Source of the DNA: Metellina segmentata
Taxonomy: Eukaryota; Arthropoda; Arachnida; Araneae; Tetragnathidae
Length of the DNA stretch: 64,000 nt
Reading direction: 5' to 3'
NCBI GenBank assembly: GCA_947359465.1
Contig: OX375878.1
Span: 93,091,377 to 93,155,376 of the forward strand
The translations under genes were made by a program, and so were the position numbers. The notes below the pieces were generated by a model. It had not been told where the DNA came from. It saw nothing but the letters and a program-made list of their open reading frames with translations, and did no database searches. This document shows, one piece after another, positions 51,628-64,000 of the stretch. Positions within the stretch are counted from its first letter, which is position 1, and each line of letters opens with the position of its first letter.

Positions 51628-52107
51628 TAAAGTGTCAGTCCTAAAATGACTGATGTCGACATATCATTCAATTAAATACTGTAAAGGTTGGTTTGTTGTA
51701 TCCTTTTCAGAAACCAATATTATCTTTGATAGACTTTGAGCAATAACCAACTGTGAATATCATTAGGACTGGATTCCACAGTAGGAATTAAGGAGTTGAA
51801 GAGAAGAGTATGTGTTGCAAATACTCATATTGCACGTGATAAACGCTATTAAACAATCAGATAGAAACTATTTGAAGATGGAAGGCATCAGTAATCCCTG
51901 TTTGGCTTTTTTTTAATATGAAAATCGAGGTCGTTAAAATATAAATTGACAACTCCTTCATACTTAAGTTAAAAATCGTAATCTTTCCTTCGGTTCTTAT
52001 TGTTTTGCATGGGATGTTGGGTTTTTGGACTTCCACAAATGCAACTTCACAACGTTCACTCAATATTCAGGGCACCCTCTTCTAAGCCTGAATAGGGGCA
52101 AGGTATC

Positions 52108-52962
52108 TGTTGGAAAAATGGCGGATTAGCAGCCGGAGGGTAGCGAGTTCGAAACTCGATCTAACCAAAAACTGTCATATACGTGGTGGCTGGTGCACGT
52201 ATAATCTAACGTAGCCTCAAATGTCCCCCCGTTGGCTGTGGTTTTGAAGTTTAGAGAGTGGAGCGCCAGTTCAGGTGTCAACCTTGACACTTGACTGTGG
52301 TTCAAAATGTCGAGGTGTTGTCCTCGGATCTTTCGGGATTGATCCACGGTCACTAATGACCCGCAAATGCGACATTAATTCAACTACCTACCTGAGTGGA
52401 TGCGTTTCGGTGTTCTTTTACCGGCTGGAGAGGTTAAAAATTTATTTTTTATTGCTTACGTAACGGAAAAATGAAATGTTTAACTATTGAGGTAAGGTAA
52501 TTTTAATTAACGTTGTACTACAGCGACACAACGGGATATTGACAACGGTCCAGGATCAATCCCCTAAGAGAAAGATCAGAGGAGAACACGTAATTTTGAA
52601 CCACGGTCAGATGACGGTTTAACTATTCAAAAGCCGACCAACCGGTATGGTGGTTAAGGTTTTAGCCTCTAGATAGGAAAGTTAATGGTTCGAATCCGGG
52701 TCCGGGCATGACTGTTTGTAAGAGTATGGTGTAGAGGTGGCTGGCGCACCTTAAATATGTCGTGGCCGAAAGTTTTCACGTTGGGTTGGTGTGGAATCTT
52801 GGAGAGTGGGGTGCCAGCTCAGGTGTTGCTTCGTCATCTGACCGTGGTTCAAAATTACGAAGTGTTGTCCTCGAATCTTTCCCTTAAGGGATTGATCCCG
52901 GACCGTCGTCAATAGTACGTTGTGTTGCTCTATTACAACGTTAATTAGAAATTGCCAATTGC
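52108..52962. mobile_element. SINE cluster: A (+), B fragment (-), full B (+)
   Basis: 52108-52395 is SINE-A (GGCGGATTAGCAGCCGGAG to GCGACATTAATTCAAC). 52488-52620 is a minus B tail/body. 52633-52962 is a full plus SINE-B from GCCGACCAACCGGTATGGTG to ACAACGTTAATTAG. Confidence 0.8.
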
Positions 52963-53589
52963 CAATTAACTATTAAAAAACAGTTTAAAGGAAAATGCTC
53001 GAAAAAATTTGGGTTTAGAGCTAAATTTTTTTTTGTAGATAATGTTCCACAGAGAGAAAAGAAGTAGAGTGCAGTATAATTATATCTTTTGTACCACCGC
53101 CCCATTATAATCCCAGTAACTCGGTGTGCTCTAAAATTTCTGGCCATGATAGGAAAAAGTGGTTAAAAATCACGATATTCAGAACGCAAGACGTAAGAAC
53201 GATTGCATGATGCAAATGGGCAAAACTATTAAGAAAAATAATAAAAATTCTTGGTAATTCACACACAATGCTTTTTAGCTCATAAGTTGTTCTAGGTGCA
53301 AATATATATGTTTTAAGTTTCCATTGTGTTTCTGGTGGAAATTCTGAGGACTAGAATTTTGTAAATTTGACATTTAAAAACCCATCTTTAGTAATATAAC
53401 TGATATGAAATTGTTTATTAAGCGTTTTCAAAATTGTAATTAAACATTCCCTTAAAATTAAATGAAGTTGAAATTATTGTTTATTAGTTTTGGGATTTCA
53501 AAGATGTCTCGTCAGGATACATACACAACTGTGGGAGCTATAAAATTTGTATTTAATTCTGAACAAAAACGTGGTATCCACTCAGAAAC

Positions 53590-54065
53590 AGGGCCGCGGT
53601 AGCCAGGTTGGAGGAGTAACGGATTAGCAACAGGAGGGTTGCTAGTTCGAATACAACCCGAGATCGTCGTGTACAAAGGGGGCTGGTGCATGTTAAATTT
53701 GTGGTGGCCTCAAATTTCCTCACGTTGGCGTGTTGTGGAATATTGGAGAGTGGGGTGCCAGCTCAGGTATGACCTCGTCATCTGATCGTAGTTGAAAATT
53801 ACGCAGTGTTGTCCTCGACTATTTCCCATCGGGGATTGATCCCGGACCGTCACCAATATCCCATTGTGTAAGAGTGCGACGTTAATTTAAGTACCTACCT
53901 ACCATTTAAGTCAAAATATTGACAGGTATCTTGTATTTTTTAGTTAACGTCACACTGGAGTAACACAACAGGCTATTGGTGACTATCCGGGATCAACTTC
54001 TAATGGGAAAGATTCGAGGACAACACCACGCAATTTTGAACCACGATCAGAGAACGACAGGAAAA
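53590..54065. mobile_element. Full SINE-A (+) and SINE-A fragment (-)
   Basis: 53590-53905 is one of the best SINE-A copies, with head GGGCCGCGGTAGCCAGGTTG and B box AGTTCGAATACAAC. 53938-54065 is a minus tail and part body. Confidence 0.85.
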
Positions 54066-54548
54066 CTGTGAGCGCGTGACTATTTGCCGTAGGCTCGTCA
54101 TTTCAATCCTAGCAAAAAACGAAGAATAATATTCTGCTAGTTTAAGATATTTCCCCGGCGATCATATAACTGTGCACCAAGTCAAGTGAATTTTTTAAAA
54201 GTCTATTGAGTTATTTTTTAAGGAGACAAAAGTAAATTTCCTTTCTCATAATCTGCAAATATTATGCTCTTATACAATTTTTATTTGCCCGGTTTTTTTT
54301 TTGCTCCAGCGCGACGTAAATTTAATAATCTGCCTACCGTACACAGTTTCTTTTAAAATTTGTTTAAATTTCGTCGAGAAACCTTTATCTATATACTTTT
54401 TATTAAAATTAATTTCATGTTGATATTAGTATTAGTAATAAAATGTTGACTCTTTTTTGTAACACTTGTAAATACGAGAATCTAACGATAATATTTTAGT
54501 CGAATCAGGTTATGTTATGCGTGTATTTAGACTTCTCGTATATGTGAA

Positions 54549-55388
54549 TCTATATATATAAAACACTAACGTACGTGGACCCGAAATTGACGTTATTTGT
54601 GTATCGTCGAATGGCAACAATCAACGTAAATAAAATAACCCAGATATTTTGAATTCTTGCTGTTTACAAATAGCCGAGGTCAATTTCTATGCAAAATAAG
54701 GACTTAAATTGTAATATTTATGTTTGAACTGACTTTTTATTTCTTCCTTTGGTGTAAAAGTAATTTAAACGTAATTTTGCTACCTGGTATCTGGCCACGT
54801 CAGAATTACTGTTTACTTTTTTAATTTGATTTAAAATTCCGTGTTTGGGTATTTTAGTTGACTGCGAGATGTTGCGGACATATTTGAGGATTCCCAAGTA
54901 TTATAAATATGTGTTTTTTGTGTTAATAAATCATTATTGTCTTTGTCAATATCGTTGAAAAGTCTTTTGTCGCATTATTCTATTTCACAATATATTCAGG
55001 AAGTCGAAATTCAACACGTTTGAATAGATACTTACGTGTTTTTTTCCTCAGAATTTTGTATTTTTTCAAGGATTGGAATTTTATTTTTGTTTGCATTATG
55101 TGTTCCGGTATATTACCTATTGCAGAAATATTATTTAGGAGTTAGATTTTAATGATATGTCTATTTCCTGCTAAATATTACTAGACATGGGTAATTTTGT
55201 AGCGGTATATGTATATTTCGACCAACTTTCCTTAAATATTTGATTGAATACGCAATGATTTGAAGAATTGTTTCATAAAAAATAAATAAAATATATAAAT
55301 AAAAACATGTTTAATTACGGTGTGTAAAAAAGTTTAAAAAAAAAACACTATTACACAACGCCAAGCGCTAGCCGGCGCAGCCTACTAG
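54549..55388 (+). mobile_element. Helitron, non-autonomous, 840 bp
   Basis: It begins A|TCTATATATATA and ends GCGCTAGCCGGCGCAGCCTA..CTAG|T with a GC-rich hairpin. The first 60 bases resemble the tandem Helitrons at 7800 (ACGTGG, GACGTTATTTGT), so it is a related subfamily. Confidence 0.75.
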
Positions 55389-56534
55389 TGTAAAATAATG
55401 TGTAATAATATTTAAGTTTTTTATTGTTATAGATGTAATGTTATCAATGAAGACCTAATAAAATCCAACATTTAAAAGGCGTAGGAAGATTTTGTAAAAT
55501 TTCATTGAAACGACCTAGAGAATTTTCAAATAAATACGACAGTTTTTCCAATGCGTATAATATGGAATATAGTATAGAACGCAGAAGTATCTCGACACAT
55601 CATTATCACAATCTATCGTAATCTATATAAAATCCTTCAGTGTTAGACGGTACTCATATTCTGTTTTAATTGTGTCTAGAGTCCGTTTTTTAAATAGAAG
55701 CATTTTTGTATTTCGAAGTGCTTTATTAGAGGCTCGTTTATGAAGCAAATTATTAAAGAGAAAATAACTTCAACGTTATTTTTCTTGGGTGATTTTATCA
55801 TGAAATGTGTTTGTTTGTAAAATGTTTAATACTAGTTTTTTGTTATATGTATTATTTCTTAAAAGAAAGGAACCTGTTCAGTATTTTAATGCAGAAAAAC
55901 GTATGCTATGGAGAATGAGCGTTTTTAATTGATTGAAAATTAACTAAGTATTTTTCGCCCAAAATCAGAGAAATAAATTGGGTTGAAATACTATTTTCAT
56001 AAAACATTTCAAGACACCGTCCAGTAGTTTTTTTTTTTTTGTGGCCTCCATAGGCACACACGCATGTTTTTGTAATACATATTCTACTGACCGGAATTGA
56101 ATTTTAATGTTACGTACTTTATTGTTATTGTTATTATTGTTTGCATATATCGCGAAACTCAAGCTGAAAATTAAATTATAATACTTAAGGTACTAACAAA
56201 GAACTCGAACTAACCCAAATTTGTCTTACTAATATCGGTAAAACAAATTTTACAAACAAAACAACTCACTGCATGTGATTTTGAAATCAAAGTTGATTGA
56301 ATGTAGCAGTGATATTGAATAACAGTTTCTCAGTTTCAGGAGGAAAAATCTGTATATTTTGTGATGGCGTATCGAATATATTTCGAACTTTTTCCAGTAT
56401 ACGAAAGTTCAATGTAATTAAAGGCAAATGTAAAAAAAATTAAATTTATTCCTTTCTTCACTAATGCGTTTATAATTTCAAAATTTGGATTTTTTTTATA
56501 CTCGGGAAAGATTTTTTAGGTGTTCCATATTATA
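55389..56534. other. AT-rich intergenic sequence
   Basis: No coding or repeat signal beyond short homopolymers. Confidence 0.4.
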
Positions 56535-58181
56535 TAGCGGCTCCCAAAAGTGTTCGTACACTTACGAATTTCAATGAAATATTGCTCTATCCATTATAAA
56601 AAATTAACATTTCAGAATGGAGAATTTTTAATAATATCTATAACTTGTTCTTAAGAAAACTACATAAAATATTTTTAAAGGATAGTAAAACTTTTTTTTT
56701 GAAAATCAATAACAAAAAAAAGTAACAAAAAAGTTTCCTTACAAAAGTCTTCGTACACTTAAAAAAAATATTTACGTATTAGTGAATATTGTATACTTCG
56801 GTAAATTAGTATTTAGTAAGATATCTTATAGCATCCATAACAGCTTTTAAACGTCTGGGAATAGAGTTCACTAGTTTTTTTGTAATTCTGCATCAATGTT
56901 CTCCATTTTTCAATCATTATTTCGAATTTCGTTTTAATGTTGTGTCTGTATTTTAACCTCCAGTTCTCTCCAAATGTGTTCTATTGGGTTTAAATCCGTT
57001 GACTGAGGTGGTGTTTTCAGAACTTGTGGACGATTATAGATAAACCAGAGGCGAATGTTGAGAGCCGTGTGCTTAGGATCGTCATCTTGATATAAAAGAA
57101 AGTTGTTTCTAATACCCAAATTTTGGGCTGATAGTTTTAATTGACTTTTAAAATATTTAAATAAAGAGCATGATTCATCATGCCATCAATAAATACCAAA
57201 TTACCTAGTCCTGATGCTGACATGCACCCTCACACAAGGACCTCCACCGCCATGCTACACTGTTCCAACTAAGCTCTTGGGAAAGAGTATCTAATTTTTT
57301 CTTCTCCATGCAATTTAACGCTCATCGGAACCAAAAATATAAATTTACTCTCATCTGCAAATAAGACATGATTCCAATACGTTTCGCGCTTATTTATCAT
57401 TGATTTTGCAAAGGAAAGACTTTCTATTTTTCGCATTTACAAAAAATTTCTTCGGGCAGAACACCCATTTAATTCAGCTGATCTGAGTACTCCTCAAAAA
57501 GTTTCAGATGAAATTGAAGCAGAAACTATTTCAGTGAATTCTGTAGAAATGTTCACAGCACTCAAATGTGGATTTTTCAAAAATTTTCTTTCTATAAATC
57601 TCTGATCACGTTGAGTTAATTTTGCCGGATGGCAATTTCTTACCTTGTTTTCGATCCGATTTCCTTCTTTAAAGCGTTTTAACACATACTGCACCGTAGA
57701 ATGGGATAAATATACTAATTTAACGATATTCCGAACTGATTTATTATTACTATGATGAAAAATAATTAATTTTCGAAAGCTGTTCGTTGTTTCCTTACGA
57801 CTACGAGCTATTGAAAAAAAAATAGAATATTACAAAGTAAGCAAGCAAAGATTAAGGCCAGACGATTTTTGTCGTCACAATTCAAAAATGTCGTCACAAT
57901 TCAAAAATAAAAAAAGCCATAGACGACAATTTTATTTATGAATTAATCTGAAAATGTTTCGCTGTACGAACACTTTTGTTACGTGTTCTTTCTCTGCCTC
58001 CTTGCATTTTCATTTTTATAAAAAAAATGAGTCAATATTTAAAAAAAAAAATGTTAAGTTTTATTCAGAAACACATGAAGATGGTATGTAAAAATATTTA
58101 ATTTCATATTCGAATTCAATTCCAGGCTACAGCACTTTTCTACAATTTTTTAAAGTATACGAATACTTTTGGGAGCCATTG
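56535..58181 (-). pseudogene. Tc1 element, full length, decayed transposase
   Basis: The ends GGCTCCCAAAAGTGTTCGTA and GGCTCCCAAAAGTATTCGTA inside TA duplications bound 1647 bp. In minus sense the helix-turn-helix part (YLSHSTVQYVLKRFKEGNRI), a GSDE block, YQDDDPKHT and STDLNPIEHIW are all present in order, covering the DDE triad, but several stops interrupt the frame. It is the most complete DNA transposon here. Confidence 0.92.
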
Positions 58182-61100
58182 TATACTTTTTTTTACAAAT
58201 CGGCGGTTTTGACCTCTTGTTTAGTTTTTTAACTAAAATATATTTTGAGTATGACAGATTATCAATTCTTTGAATCTAAATGTCGTGTTTAGGTGTTTGA
58301 TTCAATCAAAAAATCTCTCATTTTCCTTCATTTTTCTATCTTAAAATAAGTTTCATATCACGATGCCTGTATATTATATGCAACTATTGTATGTTTTAAT
58401 GATTTTTTAAAAGTTTAATATTTAAAACAAAATATATTTAAACAAAATTTAAAAATATGAACAAAATTTGCAGCTTTTATAAAAGTTTTCTGAGAAATTT
58501 ATGTCAAAATAAATTGACAAAATATTTTATTTTATATAATGCAATTTTGGTTCTAGAGCCTAAAACTTCTATTACCGGAATAGCTTTTAAATTAATTATT
58601 AGTTAGAATAGTCAGAAAAATTATCTCCTAAACACTCACCTGTATTTTTTATTTAGGAATAATGAGCCGTCAGCCCGATTTAAGAACGAAGATTGTTCTT
58701 TTGCTCATTTCGGCTAAGTCATCACCAAGCGCTCCAAACTTAAGTTGAAAGTTCCATTTCTTTTCCTTCGATACCGAATACGAATCTATCCGAACGTTCT
58801 ATGCTCCGCCCGACGTATACGAGGAGAACTAACTTTCGCGCCCGATCAGATTTCAAAAGTCGCCAAATGTTAAGCGCGCCAAGAACGATACTGGGATAAT
58901 ATCGTTTGGAAAATTTCAAAATAACGGAAGATCTTATTTTTCAACACAAAAAATTTAAAATTTGGCCTTAACAGCAATATATTCAACTTCAATATTTTAA
59001 TGGTAATATTTTTCTGTATTGAATTCATAAATTTCATCTTTGCAGCATAATACTGAATAATTTCTATAGCTTTCACACAAATTTTAGAAAAAGAGAATTC
59101 CAAAAATTCGAAAATATACGAAATTTTGATTATTTATAGTAAGACGTCAAAGAATTGAAAACAGTGTCATAAAATAATTTCATATAAAAATAAAGTATGC
59201 AAATAAGTAAATGCATTTTTTAAATTAAGGGATATGGATTCTTAAGTAATTAGAAAATATGAATTCTCCACTATTTATGGGGCAAGATGTATATGAATCT
59301 AAAACATGCCGTCAAATAATTTGACCTATAAAGTATTTAAAAAAAAAAAAAAAAAAAGCAGCTCCATTTTCCAGATTAAAAAAAAATGATGAAATTATAT
59401 TTTTAAATATCTTTACATTTCATAATACATATAGATAGTGCTATTTTATCTACTTAAAATTGATATTGTAGTCTGAAATTTAAAAAATAATATTTTGGGC
59501 GAAATAGGAAATATATGTAATTTAGTTTTATTTATTTTATTGATAAATATCTAAATAAAATATTATGATATTGAGATAAATTTATTAATATACAGCTATC
59601 CTTAAGAGCACAAAACTCTGGAATAAATTATTTTAACTTTAATTTTTGATGAATGTTAGAGTACTACCTATTTAAAAACACATATTGGGATAATAAACCA
59701 ATTCCACATTCACTATAATTATTTTAAATGTAGATTTTGAATGTCAGTTTTACAAAATTCTCTATCACAAAATTCTGTACACCCAAAAAGTTTCGTCCAA
59801 AGATTAAAAATATATATTTTTGTATGTAGAGCTGCTTGTAAACAGAAGGACATTGAATATTAACAGGAATTCGTGTGGTTTTTTTTTTAAAACAATTTTT
59901 CCTAATTTATCTTATAGAACCGTATTTACATTATGTTCTCTGAATATCGTGATTTTAATCACTTTGTTCTACTAGAATTAAAAATTTCCATGCTTATCGA
60001 GGTCCTGAGGTTATAGTGGGGTATATAGTAATTGTTTAAGCTGGTAAAGAGAAGCCTTAACTACCCTCTCTATGTTTACTCTGCACCTCTTCTATTCCTA
60101 CCAGGACGTTACCTACGCATACAAAAATTGGTATAAAAATCCAAATTTTGAGCACTTATTACAAATATTGTTCTTTTTTAGAGTTAAATATTTCACTTTT
60201 TGATGATTGAATCAATAAGATCTAAATTTTCAACCTCTTCAGTTAGCATGCAACCCTAATTTTGTGACAGTTTTTTGAAAATTCGAATAAGTAAAAAGTA
60301 TAACTAAAAATACCTATAGAGTAAATATATAAATAAAAAAATACTGTAATACCACAACAAATGTTAGAGCAGAGCGATACGACGACTAAGAGGTCTGAAA
60401 GAATACAGAGGGTTGGATATGATGTTGTTTGATCAGATAGTGACGATGTCTTAGCAGATGAGTCGGATGATGATATCGAAGCGTATGCTGCTCAACTGCA
60501 AGAATGTGATAAACTAAACAAATTGTAAAAGGAAACATGCCGATAAAAGCTGGAGGTGGGCTTCCAAGCCGGACTCCATACTCTAAAATTGGAACAGTGT
60601 TCATGGATTCATCAATCCTCTGAAGCTCATCTCTAAGAGAGGTTATTTTATGGTTCCTGAACTCCAAGAAGTAATAGAGTTTGCCTAGGTGAAACCCACC
60701 TAAATTTTTTATTTACTTACGTTACTACTTGTTTCATGTTATTATTTTGTTGCTATGTCAACTGACCATTGTGAAAGCTTAATTGTTCTTTCTTTTTCTC
60801 ATAATTTACACACAATTTAAACATGCGTTTATTAAAATTGCAATTTGTCGAACCTGACTGAAAATATTTTTTTTCTTTCTGAAATCTGTGGTACAATTTT
60901 ACTGTATATTGGTCATTCAAAAAACAAGGATTTCAGAAAATGGTGTAGTTTCCCGAACCCCATGGAGACATTGCTCCATAGTTCAACAACAAAAAAAATA
61001 TATATACAACACATGTTTTTTTAAGTTTTTCATATCACAAATGTGTTAACTATCCAACCAAAGAATTGATACAGATATAGAAATAGTGATTTAGACAGAT

Positions 61101-61440
61101 GTAACGCAACAAAACTTAAAATTTTAGAAGTATGATAGCAAAAACTGTAGCAAAGTATACGAGTATTACGATACGTATTGCGAATATGGAATAGTTTTTA
61201 TCCCAGGTTTCTAAATGTGTGCAGTACCATTCCTATAAAAATAAATCCATTTTACAAAAAAAAATTATTTTGTTTTAACTTCTGAGATTTACTAAATATA
61301 TGAAATTTCACCATAGTTTCTAGACTTGCTGAGTTCTCAAAAGTTCACATATTTGTTGTAATTTGATGCGAAATATTTTTTAACCATCTTAGCGAAACGA
61401 TATTTCCTACCGAGTAGTGTGATATTCCTTTCACCACACA
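58182..61440. other. Long AT-rich intergenic stretch
   Basis: It contains an A19 run near 59340. 60360-60660 shows a broken plus-strand frame with acidic repeats (SDSDD, DESDDD) that may be a transposase N-terminus. 58660-58880 is less AT-rich. No gene supported. Confidence 0.4.
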
Positions 61441-61445
61441 AATCA

Positions 61446-62262
61446 TATCGGGATTAATCCCTTAGCATCGCCAGTAGCCCGTCGTGTTGCTCCAGTGCGA
61501 CGTTAATTCAACTACCCACCTACCCGTAGGTTGTTTGGTAATTGGTAATTCTTTAATTTTCGTCGTACTAGAGCAACACAATGGGCTATTGACGACGGTC
61601 CGAATCAATCCCTTAAGAGAAATATCCGAGGACAACACCTCATAATTTTGAGCCACGATCAAATGACGAAGCAACACCTGAGCTGGCACCCCACTCTCCA
61701 AACTTCCACACCAACCCAACGTGAACCTACCCGAAGGAAAAGATCAGAGGATAATGTAATGTAATTGGTGACGATGTCAAACTTAAGATGGTATCCCTTT
61801 CTCCAAACTTCAACACCACGTTAACGAGAGGATATTTGAGTTCTCGACTGATTTAACGCTCACCTACCCCTTTCGTAGGAGACGATCTTTGTTTGGATTC
61901 GTACTCGCAACCCCCTGGTTGCTAATCCATCATTCTTTAAAACTGATTACCGCGGTCCAGTGTTCTCTTCGGATCTTTTCATTTGGGATTGATCCCGCAC
62001 CGTCGCCAGTATCCCACTGTTGTTTTTCCAGTGCGACGCAATTTGAACTACCTACCTACCTGTATAGATATTGTTTTAATTTTACTCCTCTTTTGGGGTG
62101 CCAGCTCAGGTGTTGCCTCGTCATCTGACCGTGGTTCAAAATTACGAGGTGTTATCCTCGAATCTTTCCCTTAATGGATTGATCCCGGACCGTCGTCAAT
62201 AGCCCGTTGTGTTGCTCTAGTCCGACGTTAATTAAAAATTACATTACCTTACCTTACCTTTT
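61446..62262. mobile_element. SINE cluster of five pieces
   Basis: In order: SINE-A tail (+, 61446-61518), SINE-B (-, 61540-61725), SINE-A (-, 61728-61960), SINE-A tail (+, 61962-62060) and 5'-truncated SINE-B (+, 62094-62262). This is a hotspot of repeated insertion. Confidence 0.78.
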
Positions 62263-62264
62263 TT

Positions 62265-62765
62265 GGAGGAGGTGGGGCCGAGGTGATGCTTTATAAAATT
62301 TATGGAGAGGGGAAAAGGTTTTCGTCTAGCCCTCCTCGTAAGAAGAGAACTGAGACATTCCTGTTTCACAAAAAAACTCGATGTAAAATGAACGAGAGGA
62401 AAAATGTATTTTAAATTACTTCTTAATTAGAGGTCTTCCTGACCTACTCTCTTCTAAGAATACCAAGTGTCCGGCATAATTGTAGGAGCCAGATGTGTTC
62501 ATTAATTTCACGGACAGCTCGATTCCGGTCGAAGCAAAGAGAAACGCAGCTTTTGCGTGTCTGGATCGGGAAGTTTTTGGGAGTAAAATGTAATGTTATT
62601 CAATACACACAGCGTAATTACTTGGAAGAGGAATGAAATTCACTAAGAGTCGAAGAGAATGTTGTAATTACTTCACCCATGTTGCAGTGTATGGTTTATG
62701 AAATTCAATTCAAGACAGTGTTTCGCAAACTGCACCTGTAAAACTCTTATTTTAAAATGGGTTAG
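62265..62765. other. Intergenic sequence, nothing recognised
   Basis: No repeat match or credible exon. Confidence 0.4.
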
Positions 62766-63030
62766 TAGATATTTATTAATGTTGGGCACTGGAGAAACAC
62801 AATTTGCTATTGGCCGGGACGAACTCCCGAAGGGAAATATCCGAGGACAACACCATGAAATTTTAAACCATGGTCAGATGACGAGGTAACTCCTGAGCTG
62901 GTACCCCCCTCCAAACTTCCACACCAAGTCAACGTGAGGACATTTAAGGCCATGACAGATTTAATGTGCACCAATCCTTACCTAGTTTCTAATCCGTTGT
63001 TCTTCCAACCGGGCTACAGCGGTCATTTGC
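62766..63030 (-). mobile_element. SINE-A
   Basis: It runs from TTGGGCACTGGAGAAACAC to the head GTTCTTCCAACCGGGC, with a shortened head. Confidence 0.78.
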
Positions 63031-63136
63031 ACTAGGGATGCTTTATGAAAGGCATCCAAGTTTTCCATATTAATGCACTTGATGTTAAGTTGAATAACCG
63101 TGTAAAGATTTTACCTGTTGCCGATATCTGTAATAA

Positions 63137-63914
63137 GGGAACTAAGACGTTCTCGACAACGCAAAACATGAAAATTTGTGGTGTACAAGACTTCCTTAAT
63201 TTTCAATAAAAAAGAAATCCCTCAACTAAAAGACTATATTTATAAAAACTACATGCTTCATTCATTAAATTACAGTAAAAGTATATTCATTCTTTGCATT
63301 ATTTTTTTAAATATGAGGAATCGAATAAGCACTTACAATAAACAGCCTTCTAATACATGGTGATGAATAGGTACGCTCGTAAAAAATTATATTCATATTA
63401 AAGAGGTGTAATTTTTTATGAACCTTTCTATGGTAATAACTCATCCAATGAAGATAATTTATTTCATTTCTTATTGATAGTATTTTTTTTATTCACCAAT
63501 TTTATGAGAAAAATCAGCCTTTTTTTCAGAATTTCAAATTTTTTCGATTCAACTTTTTTTATAATTTTTACATTCAACATACTGCAATAAAAATTAGTTT
63601 ACTTCAATCCATATACATTTGTGTCAATATTAAAGCATGCATTAGGATTTTCCAAGCAGTAGAAAAATTTTTAAGCGTAATTATTCATCACCATGTATTA
63701 GAAGGCTGTTTATTGTAAGTACTTATTCGATTCCTCATATTTCAAAAAATAATGCAAAGAATGAATATATTTTTACTGTAATATAATGAATGAAGCATGT
63801 AGTTTTTATAAATATAGTCTTTTAGTTGAGGGATTTCTTTTTTATTGAAAAATAAGGAGGTCTTGTACACCACAAATTTTCATGTTTTGCGCTGTCGAGA
63901 ACGTCTCAGTTCCC
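63137..63914. mobile_element. Foldback element, 778 bp, 233-bp inverted arms
   Basis: Arms 63137-63369 and 63682-63914 are inverted copies with only scattered differences, starting GGGAACTAAGACGTTCTCG and GGGAACTGAGACGTTCTCG. ATAA flanks both sides (63133-63136, 63915-63918), a likely 4-bp target duplication. The 312-bp centre is AT-rich and has no coding. Confidence 0.9.
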
Positions 63915-64000
63915 ATAAGTAAACCACCACTTTCTGTTTGCAACATTTAGCGAAAAACTAACTAAAATTAAGTCATTACCTTACTGAATTTGCATCATAG

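Noticed and set aside
60386..60667. 93-codon minus ORF
   Set aside because: It is a shadow of a broken plus-strand acidic frame with no domain in either sense.

Overview
The window is AT-rich invertebrate nuclear DNA. Introns are GT-AG, no operons are visible, and most of the sequence is transposable elements of at least four tRNA-derived SINE families plus Helitron, Tc1/mariner, hAT, PIF/Harbinger and piggyBac-like (TTAA) elements and two LINE types. The Tc1 copy at 42.2-43.4 kb closely resembles transposases common in spider genomes. An arachnid is therefore my best guess, by inference only.

One host gene can be read with confidence. It lies on the minus strand and leaves the window at the left edge. 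Nine coding exons join without a frame break: 36559-36628, 23417-23616, 21273-21395, 19133-19271, 16526-16666, 10497-10669, 4101-4245, 3889-3936 and 1732-1959. They encode a signal peptide, two complete coagulation-factor F5/8 type C (discoidin) domains, a 15-residue Cys-containing linker and the first half of a third galactose-binding-like (fucolectin/FTP type) domain. It is a secreted or cell-surface protein, probably carbohydrate- or lipid-binding or adhesive. Domain borders coincide with phase-1 introns. A possible second first exon, also with a signal peptide and a phase-1 end, sits on the plus strand at 48472-48569, but no later exon of it was found.

Layout. 0.2-1.6 kb: a 45-bp minisatellite grown from the end of a piggyBac-like element, next to the last exon. 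1.7-23.6 kb: the exon-bearing half of the gene, with introns full of SINEs, two head-to-tail Helitrons (7.8-9.1 kb), a SINE carrying 0.74 kb of GC-rich sequence (9.2-10.2 kb), nested hAT and TTAA elements (11-14.5 kb) and Tc1 remnants. 23.6-36.6 kb: intron 1, with a broken RNase-H LINE, a mariner-type element, a GC-rich island, SINE clusters and a three-level nest (transposase-like pseudogene, then hAT, then LINE). 36.6-36.8 kb: 5' end of the gene, with a Harbinger MITE just upstream. 37-64 kb: intergenic DNA with Helitrons, Tc1 elements, a second copy of the 539-bp hAT MITE, a 366-bp tandem repeat, more SINEs and a 778-bp foldback element at the right edge.

SINE names used here are mine. SINE-A and SINE-B have different tRNA-like heads but share one 3' body of about 200 bp. 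SINE-C has a third head and an (AC)-rich tail. SINE-D is a fourth type with an AAC-rich tail. No CRISPR array, rRNA or free-standing tRNA gene was recognised.
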